Source of the DNA: Clostridiales bacterium
Lineage (GTDB): Bacteria > Bacillota_A > Clostridia > Oscillospirales > Acutalibacteraceae
DNA: 5,728 bases
Direction: 5' to 3'
Assembly (NCBI GenBank): GCA_009774735.1
Contig: VSOH01000112.1
Location: 1 to 5,728 of the forward strand
The notes beneath the pieces are model-generated. The model did no database searches. It saw only the letters and a program-made list of their open reading frames with translations, and was not told where the DNA came from. Positions 1 to 5,400 of this stretch are shown in pieces. Positions within the stretch are counted from its first letter, which is position 1. Every line of letters starts with the position of its first letter. The position numbers and the translations under genes are program-made.

Positions 1-126
1 GTATGGGCCCTGTGCGACGGGATGCTACGAACCTTGTCAGGCGGGGAACCGAGCAGCAATAAGTGGATTATTCTGTGTGCCTCAGACAAGTCTGTACGTT
101 ACATAAAGGGTGCGGGGGCATTTTTT
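1..126 (+). ncRNA. ffs: Signal recognition particle RNA (4.5S/scRNA), 5'-truncated by the window edge
   Basis: This RNA binds Ffh to form the particle that targets nascent membrane and secreted proteins. The conserved Ffh-binding domain is visible: GTCAGG (36-41), a 3-bp stem CGG/CCG (42-44 with 49-51), the GGAA tetraloop (45-48) and AGCAGC (52-57) as the opposite strand of the symmetric loop. The conserved GTGTGCC follows at 75-81. Bases 1-8 pair with 90-97 (with G-U pairs), so the helix continues outwards into sequence left of the window. The 3' end is inferred at the G-rich segment 108-120 plus the T6 run 121-126; its 5' pairing partner would lie off the window, so whether this is the short or the long class of SRP RNA cannot be decided. 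Location directly before dnaX matches the scr-dnaX order of B. subtilis. Confidence 0.9.
108..126 (+). terminator. Probable 3' end and terminator of the SRP RNA (3' half only)
   Basis: A G-rich segment ending GTGCGGGGGCA is followed by six T residues (121-126). This looks like the 3' arm and U-tract of an intrinsic terminator formed by the closing helix of the SRP RNA. The complementary C-rich 5' arm would be upstream of base 1, so this is inference. The dnaX start codon is only 18 bases beyond the T run, so dnaX needs read-through or a promoter inside the RNA gene. Confidence 0.4.
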
Positions 127-144
127 ATTAGGGGAGGGTAAGAT

Positions 145-1824
145 ATGTATCAGGCTTTATACCGTAAATACAGACCTAAAAGCTTTTTTGATGTTTACGG
201 GCAGGATCACGTTATTTCTACCCTTAAAAATGAAATAAAAGAAAACAGAGTTTCACATGCGTATCTTTTTACAGGCTCAAGAGGAACAGGCAAAACAACC
301 TGTTCAAAGATTTTGGCCAAGGCAGTCAATTGCTTAAATCCTGTTGACGGTGAGCCTTGTAATGCGTGCGAGCTTTGTAAAGGGCTTGACAGCGGTGCTA
401 TTTATGACGTTGTTGAAATAGATGCCGCATCAAATAACGGTGTTGATAATATCCGTGATTTGCGTGAAGAGGCTAATTATACTCCTTCACGAGGTAAATA
501 CAGAGTGTATATTATTGATGAGGTGCATATGCTCTCAGCAGGTGCATTCAATGCACTGCTTAAAACACTGGAGGAACCGCCTGCTCATGTAATTTTCATT
601 CTTGCAACAACCGAGGTTCACAAGCTTCCGGCTACAATTCTTTCACGCTGTCAGCGTTTTGATTTCAAGCGTATTCAGCCTGAAACTATGGCGGTCAGAT
701 TAAAGCAGGTTGCCGAGCTTGAAAATATGACTATTGATGATGATGCGGCTGTGCTTGTAGCACGTATTGCCGATGGTGCTTTGCGTGACGGCTTGTCAAT
801 TCTTGACCAGTGTGCAGGCAGAAGCAGGCACATTGATTCGGCGCTTGTCAGTGAGGTTGCAGGTCTTGCAGGCAGAGAGGTTTTGCATAAATTTACTGCT
901 TGTATTGCAAACAGTGACAGCTCAACAGCAATTGATATTTTAGCAGGGCTTTATCAGAACAGCTATGATATGGAGCGTCTTTGTGTTGAAATGATTAATC
1001 ATTTCAGAAATTATCTTATGGTTAAAACCGTTAAAAAAAGCAGGGAGCTGATTATCTGCACTGATGACGAATATAATTCAATTTTATCAGGTGCAGAGAA
1101 TTTCACACTTGAAAATATAATTTTCGGTCTGGATTTATTTCAGGATACCCTGACAAGAATAAAGGCAGGCTCCAATTCCCGGATTGAAATGGAAATGGCA
1201 TTTATCAAGCTTTGTGAGCCTAAGCTTGATGAGTCGAATGCTGCAGTGCTTGACAGAATTGCGAAGCTTGAAAGAGTGGTTAGAAATGGTGTTTCTGCTG
1301 TTCCTAAGGCTGCGGTTGAAATTCCTAAAGCACCTGTTCACGAGGAAAAGCCTGTTGTCCGAGAAACGATAGCTCCCACAGAGGAAAAGGTACAGACTGA
1401 GCAGGAAGAAATGCCTGTGCAGGAAAACACGGCACCGACAATTCCGCCTGAGCCTGTACAGCCTGCTCTTCCGAAACAGGAGGTACAGGAGCCGGTTATC
1501 AGTCAGTCGGTTGATTTTGACCAGTGGGAGGAGCTTATGGATATTCTCCATAAAACCGATATTGCTCTGTTCGGTGTGCTCAATGGTGCCAACGGAAGTA
1601 TTGTGGGAGAGCATTTTGTTATTGACAGTCCTAATCCCACAATCAAGGAATTTATAAAAATTCCTACGCATTCAAAGGCGATTAAGCAGGCTGTATTTGA
1701 GCTTACAGGCAGAAATTTAAGGTTAGCTATTGCCAAGAAAAAGGCGGCAGTTCAGCAAAAGAGAGATTTGCTTGAGGATTTAATCAATCAGGCTCAGAAT
1801 AATATAAACATTAAATTTGAATAA
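145..1824 (+). CDS. dnaX: DNA polymerase III subunits gamma/tau (clamp loader ATPase)
   Basis: DnaX is the motor subunit of the clamp loader that places the beta sliding clamp on primed DNA, and tau also tethers polymerase and helicase at the fork. The 559-aa product is close to the usual Firmicutes length. Visible parts: N-terminal RYRPxxFxDVxGQ-type motif (residues 7-20), Walker A GSRGTGKT (44-51), a zinc site C63/C72/C75/C78, Walker B with DEVH (125-128), the SRC motif (167-169) and sensor 2 GALRDGLS with R214. An alpha-helical collar domain follows, then a Pro/Glu/Val-rich linker at about 382-455 and a C-terminal tau domain (about 456-559) ending in a Lys-rich and helical tail. The ATG at 145 is preceded by AGGGGAGGG (130-138), a strong ribosome binding site. 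No convincing slippery heptamer is seen in the linker, so full-length tau is the predicted product. Next gene yaaK starts 19 bases after the stop. Confidence 0.97.
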   Translation: MYQALYRKYRPKSFFDVYGQDHVISTLKNEIKENRVSHAYLFTGSRGTGKTTCSKILAKAVNCLNPVDGEPCNACELCKGLDSGAIYDVVEIDAASNNGVDNIRDLREEANYTPSRGKYRVYIIDEVHMLSAGAFNALLKTLEEPPAHVIFILATTEVHKLPATILSRCQRFDFKRIQPETMAVRLKQVAELENMTIDDDAAVLVARIADGALRDGLSILDQCAGRSRHIDSALVSEVAGLAGREVLHKFTACIANSDSSTAIDILAGLYQNSYDMERLCVEMINHFRNYLMVKTVKKSRELIICTDDEYNSILSGAENFTLENIIFGLDLFQDTLTRIKAGSNSRIEMEMAFIKLCEPKLDESNAAVLDRIAKLERVVRNGVSAVPKAAVEIPKAPVHEEKPVVRETIAPTEEKVQTEQEEMPVQENTAPTIPPEPVQPALPKQEVQEPVISQSVDFDQWEELMDILHKTDIALFGVLNGANGSIVGEHFVIDSPNPTIKEFIKIPTHSKAIKQAVFELTGRNLRLAIAKKKAAVQQKRDLLEDLINQAQNNINIKFE

Positions 1825-1829
1825 TATAC

Positions 1830-1836
1830 AGGAGAA
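1830..1836 (+). promoter_or_regulatory. Ribosome binding site fixing the yaaK start
   Basis: AGGAGAA lies 7 to 9 bases before the ATG at 1844. An in-frame TTG at 1817 is upstream of this site, overlaps the end of dnaX and has no such signal, so the ATG is the better start. Confidence 0.8.
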
Positions 1837-1843
1837 AAATGTT

Positions 1844-2188
1844 ATGAAAGCAAGATTACCAAAGGGAATGGGCGGCGGTCCTCAGAATATGCAGAGTATG
1901 ATTCGTCAGGCTCAGAAAATGCAGGAGGATATCGAGGCAAAAAAAGCCGAGCTTGAGGAAAAGGAATATGTTGTAACCTCAGGCGGCGGTATGGTTGAAA
2001 TCACATTAAAGGGCAATCATGAGGTTAAGTCAATCGGCTTGAATCCCGAGGTTGTTGACCCTGATGATGTTGAAATGCTTGAGGATATGCTTGTTGCAGC
2101 TTTTAATGAGGCTGTTCGTCAGATTGATGAAGAATCAGAACGTGAGCTTGAAAGGGTAACGGGCGGACTGAACATCCCCGGACTTTAA
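1844..2188 (+). CDS. yaaK: YbaB/EbfC family nucleoid-associated DNA-binding protein
   Basis: This is the YbaB/EbfC/YaaK family: small dimeric proteins that bind DNA and are nearly always encoded between dnaX and recR. Their exact role is unsettled; nucleoid structuring and a link to recombination or replication restart are the usual proposals. From ATG 1844 the protein has 114 aa. It starts with a basic, Gly/Met/Gln-rich segment (KGMGGGPQNM, residues 7-16), then a helix rich in Gln, Lys and Glu (about 17-40), a beta part with the family signature GGGMVEITLKG (about 47-57), the conserved VVDPDDVEMLEDML region (about 69-82), and a C-terminal helix ending with GLNIPGL, the typical family end. 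A longer version from a TTG at 1817 would add nine residues but lacks a ribosome binding site. Its stop codon lies at the foot of a long palindrome that fills the start of the gap before recR. Confidence 0.95.
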   Translation: MKARLPKGMGGGPQNMQSMIRQAQKMQEDIEAKKAELEEKEYVVTSGGGMVEITLKGNHEVKSIGLNPEVVDPDDVEMLEDMLVAAFNEAVRQIDEESERELERVTGGLNIPGL

Positions 2189-2289
2189 AATGCAGTCTTT
2201 TTGCCTGAAATTCTATTTTTTTACCTTAAAATATCCTTGTATGTCTGCGGTGAAAGAAATAGAATTTCAAACAAAAATCTTTGCATTTT
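2187..2289. repeat. Long imperfect palindrome in the yaaK-recR gap
   Basis: Complementary arms nest over 103 bases: AAAATGCA (2187-2194) with TGCATTTT (2282-2289), TTTTTG (2198-2203) with CAAAAA (2272-2277), a perfect 13-bp block TGAAATTCTATTT (2206-2218) with its complement at 2257-2269, and TTTTACC (2219-2225) with GGTGAAA (2249-2255), one pair being G-T. The apex loop is about 23 bases (2226-2248). Asymmetric internal loops separate the blocks. No T run follows either end, so it does not look like an intrinsic terminator. It could be a small non-autonomous mobile element (MITE or REP-like), an RNase III-type processing site, or a structured RNA. The pairing is read directly from the sequence; the function is unknown. 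Confidence 0.7.
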
Positions 2290-2339
2290 CATATGTTCAA
2301 AAGTTTTTGTCAGCAGAATTTTTCCAAAGCCTTGTCTAA

Positions 2340-2408
2340 CGAAAAAATCTACTGATTTTCTATAATTGTATTTATACTATATTAGATTATTTAATCAATA
2401 TATAATTT
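2340..2408 (+). promoter_or_regulatory. A+T-rich stretch, possible recR promoter
   Basis: Between the palindrome and recR the sequence is very A+T rich and holds several -10-like boxes: TATAAT at 2361-2366, TATACT at 2373-2378, TTTAAT at 2390-2395 and TATAAT at 2401-2406. Candidate pairings are TACTGA (2350-2355) with TATACT at 17 bases, or TTGTAT (2366-2371) with TTTAAT at 18 bases. Both -35 matches are weak, so the exact promoter cannot be called. A small hairpin AAAATC/GATTTT (2344-2349 with 2354-2359) is also present. Confidence 0.3.
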
Positions 2409-2418
2409 AGAGGTTGTT

Positions 2419-3018
2419 ATGGGCTTTAATCTTGCACCGCTTCAAAATTTAATAGACCAGTTTGAGCGCATGCAGGGCATTGGTCATAAAACAGCACAGC
2501 GTATGGCGTTTTACGTGCTTGGGCTAAGTGATGCTGAGGCTAACGAGTTCGCCAAAGCCATTACCGATGCACATACTAAAATCAGGCAGTGCCAGGTTTG
2601 CTGTGACCTTGCCGATGATGATTTGTGCCCCATATGCAAAAGCAAAAACAGGGACAAGAGCGTTATTTGTGTGGTAGAGGATCCACGTGATGTTGCGGCG
2701 ATTGAGCGTACACATGAGTATAAGGGAACATACCATGTGCTTCATGGAGCAATCTCACCTATGGATAATATCGGTCCCGATCAGATTCGTATTAAAGAGC
2801 TTGTTGCAAGGCTTGGTGATGATACTGTGGAGGAGGTTATTATGGCAACCAATCCTACGGTGGAGGGCGAGGCAACTGCAATGTATATCAGCCGTCTTCT
2901 GAAGCCTATGGGCATTACTGTTTCAAGGCTTGCCTATGGTGTGCCGGTGGGTGCTGATTTGGAGTATGCCGATGAGGTTACACTGTCCCGTGCACTGGAG
3001 GGCAGAAGCTTAATATAA
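2419..3018 (+). CDS. recR: Recombination mediator protein RecR
   Basis: RecR acts with RecO (and RecF) to load RecA on SSB-coated single-stranded DNA during gap repair. The protein has 199 aa, the normal length. Visible in order: an N-terminal helix-hairpin-helix with GIGHKTAQRMAF (residues 20-31), a four-cysteine zinc finger C58-x2-C61-x8-C70-x2-C73, a TOPRIM domain from about residue 81 (VICVVEDPRDV at 82-92, with E87 and D88; NPTVEGEATA at 145-154), and the C-terminal GVPVGADLEYADEVTL segment (174-189) that completes the ring-forming subunit. The ATG at 2419 follows GAGG (2410-2413) at a short spacing of five bases. In many relatives recR follows yaaK almost directly; here 230 bases separate them, so recR may have its own promoter. 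smpB follows closely. Confidence 0.97.
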   Translation: MGFNLAPLQNLIDQFERMQGIGHKTAQRMAFYVLGLSDAEANEFAKAITDAHTKIRQCQVCCDLADDDLCPICKSKNRDKSVICVVEDPRDVAAIERTHEYKGTYHVLHGAISPMDNIGPDQIRIKELVARLGDDTVEEVIMATNPTVEGEATAMYISRLLKPMGITVSRLAYGVPVGADLEYADEVTLSRALEGRSLI

Positions 3019-3027
3019 ATTTAAAGT

Positions 3028-3033
3028 AAGGAG
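3028..3033 (+). promoter_or_regulatory. Ribosome binding site fixing the smpB start
   Basis: AAGGAG lies 8 bases before the TTG at 3042. The alternative GTG at 3033 begins on the last G of this very site and therefore cannot be served by it. Confidence 0.75.
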
Positions 3034-3041
3034 TGACAGAC

Positions 3042-3503
3042 TTGAATAAGAATGACAAGCAAGTAATTGCAAATAATAAAAAAGCCTATCACGACTACTT
3101 TGTTCTTGATACCTATGAGGCAGGCATTGAGCTTTTCGGTACTGAAATCAAGTCAATCCGAAACGGCAGGGTTAATCTTAAGGATAGCTTTTGTTCTGTG
3201 GACGACGGCGAAATGTTTGTAATAGGTATGCATATTTCGCCCTATGAAATGGGGAACAGATTTAATCGTGACCCTATGCGTAAAAAAAGACTGCTCCTTC
3301 ATAAAAAGGAAATTATGAAACTTTTTGGTCAGTCACAGCAGCAGGGGCTGTCGATTATTCCGCTTTCGCTTTATCTGAATAAGGGCAGAGCAAAGCTGGA
3401 AATAGGACTTTGTAAAGGCAAAAAGCTCTATGACAAGCGTGCGGTTGAGGCAAAGAAAACTGCAAACCGTACAATTGAAAGAGAGTTTAAGGAAAGATAT
3501 TAA
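3042..3503 (+). CDS. smpB: SsrA-binding protein SmpB
   Basis: SmpB binds tmRNA and fills the decoding centre of stalled ribosomes, so that trans-translation can release them and tag the unfinished protein. From the TTG at 3042 the product has 153 aa, typical for the family. It begins with Asn/Lys-rich residues and then the oligonucleotide-binding beta barrel: NKKAYHDYFVLDTYEAGIEL and GTEIKSIRNGRVNLKDSF are the recognisable family motifs, followed by the MHISPYEMGNRFNRDPMRKK-type region and GKKLYDKR. The C-terminal tail (about the last 20 residues, Lys/Arg-rich, ending KERY) is the part that becomes helical in the mRNA channel. A GTG at 3033 would add three residues but overlaps the Shine-Dalgarno sequence. 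The gene is 23 bases after recR and 12 bases before ssrA, its RNA partner, which suggests joint expression. Confidence 0.96.
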   Translation: MNKNDKQVIANNKKAYHDYFVLDTYEAGIELFGTEIKSIRNGRVNLKDSFCSVDDGEMFVIGMHISPYEMGNRFNRDPMRKKRLLLHKKEIMKLFGQSQQQGLSIIPLSLYLNKGRAKLEIGLCKGKKLYDKRAVEAKKTANRTIEREFKERY

Positions 3504-3515
3504 AATTATAAATAC

Positions 3516-3867
3516 GGGGGCGAAAGGCTTTCGACAGGGTTGTCAAACCTTGGTCAGCGAGTAGTGGAGTTGCACCACTTTAAAAGTAACAGCTTAAAAT
3601 GAACTGACAAAACAAAATCAGTTGCTCTTGCTGCTTAATTAGCAGCTTGTGTCCTATCACGGAATGCCACGGCTGTGAATAGGGCATCGACTTAGTGGCG
3701 AACATGAATGATTGAGCTCCTCGGCTTTCATCAGGTAATAGAGGATACCGTAGGCTAAAGGCTGTTTGCCGCCGTTAGCTGAGGGGAAGCTTAAATGACA
3801 AACTACACTCGTAGAGCCCTTGGCAAGGCGATTTTGGACATGGGTTCGACTCCCATCGCCTCCACCA
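3516..3867 (+). ncRNA. ssrA: Transfer-messenger RNA (tmRNA)
   Basis: tmRNA rescues ribosomes stalled on broken mRNA, acting first as alanyl-tRNA and then as message for a degradation tag. The tRNA-like part is complete: the acceptor stem GGGGGCG (3516-3522) pairs with CGCCTCC (3857-3863), with the G3-U pair (3518/3861) that marks alanine identity; the T arm is ATGGG-TTCGACT-CCCAT (3840-3856) and CCA (3865-3867) is encoded. The conserved TTTCGACAGGG is at 3529-3539. The tag reads DKTKSVALAA from the GAC at 3606 to the TAA at 3636-3638; the resume codon was placed by analogy with the B. subtilis context AACT-GGC. The stop lies in the loop of a hairpin GCTGC/GCAGC (3630-3634 with 3642-3646). TGTCCTAT (3650-3657) pairs with ATAGGGCA (3679-3686) in the next helix; pseudoknots follow. 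Single-piece form, 352 nt. It is likely co-transcribed with smpB and trimmed by RNase P. Confidence 0.97.
3606..3638 (+). other. tmRNA proteolysis-tag reading frame (DKTKSVALAA)
   Basis: Ten codons GAC to GCT followed by TAA. The ending ALAA is the classic ClpXP degron, and VALAA matches the B. subtilis tag end. An in-frame TGA at 3600-3602 limits how far upstream the frame could start. If the ribosome resumed one codon earlier, the tag would gain an N-terminal Thr. Confidence 0.85.
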
Positions 3868-3870
3868 AAT

Positions 3871-3910
3871 CTGCGGTAAGTATAGTATTGCTTACCGCAG
3901 GTTATTTTTT
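3871..3910 (+). terminator. Intrinsic terminator of ssrA
   Basis: A perfect 10-bp stem CTGCGGTAAG (3871-3880) with CTTACCGCAG (3891-3900), a 10-base loop, then GTTATTTTTT (3901-3910). It begins three bases after the encoded CCA of tmRNA, so it ends the recR-smpB-ssrA unit or at least ssrA. Confidence 0.92.
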
Positions 3911-3917
3911 AGATAAT
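3888..3917 (+). promoter_or_regulatory. Possible promoter of the acetyltransferase gene, embedded in the ssrA terminator
   Basis: TTGCTT (3888-3893) and GATAAT (3912-3917) are spaced 18 bases apart and resemble sigma-A boxes. The -35-like box lies in the loop and 3' arm of the terminator and the -10-like box just after its T run. A start about seven bases after the -10 box would fall at or next to the ATG at 3925. The match is moderate and the call is inference. Confidence 0.3.
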
Positions 3918-3924
3918 AAGACAA

Positions 3925-4368
3925 ATGAAGATAAAAGAAATTAAAGAGAACAAGAAAAAATATCTGCCGCTTCTTTTGCTGGCAGATGAGCAGGAGAATA
4001 TGATTGACCGTTATCTTGAAAAAGGTACTATGTTTGTGCTTGATGATAACGGTGTAAAAGCGGAATGTGTTGTTACCGATGAGGGAAATGGTGTTCTTGA
4101 AATAAAGAATATTGCTGTCGACCCTTGTTGTCAGAAAATGGGCTGCGGCAAAAAGCTGATTGAATTTGTAGAAAATAAGTATTCTGAAGCGTTTACTGTT
4201 TTGCAGGTGGGTACAGGTGACAGCCCGTTAACTGTGCCTTTTTATGAAAAGTGCGGTTTTGTGCGTTCTCATATCGTTGAAAATTTTTTTGCTGATTATT
4301 ATGACCATCCTATCTTTGAAAACGGAGTGCTGCTGAAGGATATGGTTTATTTTAAGAAAATACTGTAA
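3925..4368 (+). CDS. GNAT family N-acetyltransferase
   Basis: The protein (147 aa) is a GCN5-related acetyltransferase, which moves an acetyl group from acetyl-CoA to an amine; the substrate cannot be told. Motif A is visible as IKNIAVDPCCQKMGCGKKLI (residues 60-79), with Q70-x-x-G73-C-G75 as the pyrophosphate-binding loop, and motif B as PFYEKCGF (105-112). GTGDSPLT (96-103) before motif B and NFFADYYDHPIF near residues 119-130 recall, from memory, the YvbK-like subgroup of Firmicutes; this assignment is tentative. No signal peptide or membrane segment is seen, so it is probably cytosolic. The start at 3925 has no clear Shine-Dalgarno sequence. A later ATG at 4000 has AGGAG-like bases before it but would remove the first strand of the fold, so the long form is preferred. 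The gene sits 14 bases after the ssrA terminator and 12 bases before the hydrolase gene, with which it likely forms an operon. Confidence 0.88.
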   Translation: MKIKEIKENKKKYLPLLLLADEQENMIDRYLEKGTMFVLDDNGVKAECVVTDEGNGVLEIKNIAVDPCCQKMGCGKKLIEFVENKYSEAFTVLQVGTGDSPLTVPFYEKCGFVRSHIVENFFADYYDHPIFENGVLLKDMVYFKKIL

Positions 4369-4380
4369 GGAGCAGATAAA

Positions 4381-5274
4381 ATGAAAAAGTTAAAAATTGC
4401 ATTGCTGCAGATTAGTCCTTGCGGTTCTCTTGAGGAAAACCTGAATAAGGGGATTGAGTTCTGCAAAAAGGCAAAGGAAAGTGGTGCAGATATCGCATTG
4501 TTTCCTGAAATGTGGAGTAATGGATATAATATTTATGACCGGCCTGCTGATGCGTGGCTTGCAGAAGCGATAGATGCTGACAGTGATTTTGTCACTACTT
4601 TCGGAAAGCTTGCTAAAGAGCTTGATATGGCTGTCGCAATAACATTTCTTGAAAAGCATTCGGGCAGTGCACGCAACACACTTACACTTTTTGACAGATT
4701 CGGAAATAACAAATTAACTTATGCTAAGGTGCACACTTGTGACTTCAGCGTTGAGAGTAATCTTGTGCCAGGTGAGGAATTTTATGTTGCTGAACTGAAT
4801 ACGCATTGCGGTGAAGTTAAAATAGGTGCAATGATTTGCTTTGACCGTGAATTCCCTGAAAGTGCAAGAATTCTTATGCTGCAGGGTGCAGAACTTATTC
4901 TTGTACCGAATGCCTGCCCTATGGAGATAAACAGACTTTCTCAGCTAAGAGGAAGGGCATATGAGAATATGACAGCGATTGCTACCTGCAACTATCCTGC
5001 CGGTGTTCCTGACTGCAATGGTGCATCAAGTGTTTTTGATGGTGTTGCATATTTGCCCGAAACAGACGGTTCACGTGATACCTGTATTTTGCAGGCAGAC
5101 AGCAGCGAAGGGATTTTTGTTGCAGAGCTTGATTTGGAGCAGCTTCGTCGTTACCGCAGCAGTGAGGTGCATGGGAATGCTTTTCGCCGTCCTGAAAAGT
5201 ATTCTGCTTTGACAGAAACAAAAATAGATGAACCATTTATTAGATATGAAAGACGAAAATCAAACAATATGTGA
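4381..5274 (+). CDS. Carbon-nitrogen hydrolase (nitrilase superfamily) protein
   Basis: Members of this superfamily hydrolyse non-peptide C-N bonds in amides, N-carbamoyl compounds or, rarely, nitriles. The Glu-Lys-Cys catalytic triad is complete: E43 in ALFPEMW (39-45), K116 in YAKVH (114-118) and C153 in GAMICFDREFPE (149-160). E125 in the following SVESNLVPGE segment is a candidate for the usual second Glu. The length of 297 aa is normal for a single-domain enzyme, and no signal peptide is seen, so it is probably cytosolic. The ATG at 4381 follows AAGGAG (4367-4372), which overlaps the stop codon of the acetyltransferase gene; this tight spacing supports coupled expression. The protein is not obviously NAD synthetase-linked or the apolipoprotein acyltransferase type (no membrane segments). 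The substrate is unknown, so no gene symbol is given. The C-terminus is basic and polar. Confidence 0.92.
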   Translation: MKKLKIALLQISPCGSLEENLNKGIEFCKKAKESGADIALFPEMWSNGYNIYDRPADAWLAEAIDADSDFVTTFGKLAKELDMAVAITFLEKHSGSARNTLTLFDRFGNNKLTYAKVHTCDFSVESNLVPGEEFYVAELNTHCGEVKIGAMICFDREFPESARILMLQGAELILVPNACPMEINRLSQLRGRAYENMTAIATCNYPAGVPDCNGASSVFDGVAYLPETDGSRDTCILQADSSEGIFVAELDLEQLRRYRSSEVHGNAFRRPEKYSALTETKIDEPFIRYERRKSNNM

Positions 5275-5280
5275 TTAGAT

Positions 5281-5309
5281 TTTGCAAATATTTTTGAATT
5301 ATTGCAAAT
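5281..5309. repeat. Paired direct repeat TTGCAAAT, 20 bases apart
   Basis: TTGCAAAT occurs at 5282-5289 and again at 5302-5309, a 20-base period (about two helical turns). The core TTTGCAAA at 5281-5288 is itself palindromic. The pair lies just upstream of the -10-like box at 5348 and could be an operator, but an A+T-rich spacer can produce such repeats by chance. Confidence 0.35.
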
Positions 5310-5320
5310 GATACACACAA

Positions 5321-5353
5321 TTCGACAAATTTTGCTTAAAAAATATGTATAAT
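5321..5353 (+). promoter_or_regulatory. Possible promoter of the 58-aa gene
   Basis: A perfect -10-like TATAAT is at 5348-5353, preceded by TG. The best -35-like sequence, TTCGAC (5321-5326), is 21 bases away, longer than ideal. A second TATAAT at 5366-5371 has no -35 partner. The 126-base spacer 5275-5400 holds this, the direct repeats and the ribosome binding site, and nothing else I can recognise. No terminator is visible after the hydrolase gene, so read-through is also possible. Confidence 0.35.
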
Positions 5354-5384
5354 GAATTATAGCAATATAATATCTGTTCATATT

Positions 5385-5392
5385 GGAAGGGG
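5385..5392 (+). promoter_or_regulatory. Ribosome binding site of the 58-aa gene
   Basis: GGAAGGGG lies 8 bases before the ATG at 5401. An in-frame TTG at 5383 precedes and overlaps it and is therefore not the likely start. Confidence 0.75.
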
Positions 5393-5400
5393 AATTTGTA

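Noticed and set aside
1033..1064. Run of seven A in dnaX as a site of slippage making a gamma-like product
   Set aside because: A -1 shift there would end at a TGA at 1062-1064 and give about 306 residues, cutting into the collar domain, which is too short for a working gamma subunit; the run is also shorter than the Thermus site.
1135..1671. 178-codon open frame on the minus strand inside dnaX
   Set aside because: It lies wholly antisense to a well-supported gene, is rich in Arg, Asn, Leu and Cys in the way of antisense shadows, shows no known motif, and has no gene context.
2187..2289. The yaaK-recR palindrome as an intrinsic terminator
   Set aside because: The arms are A+T rich, have internal loops and are not followed by a clear T run on either strand.
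2291..2312. Small inverted repeat CAAAA-G-TTTTTG near 2298-2309
   Set aside because: Too short and A+T-rich to distinguish from chance.
2241..2339. 32-codon open frame starting in the loop of the palindrome, before recR
   Set aside because: No ribosome binding site precedes the ATG, the frame is short and A+T-driven, and half of it is an arm of the palindrome.
4982..5236. Minus-strand and shifted open frames within the hydrolase gene
   Set aside because: They overlap the catalytically complete hydrolase and have no ribosome binding site or family features.
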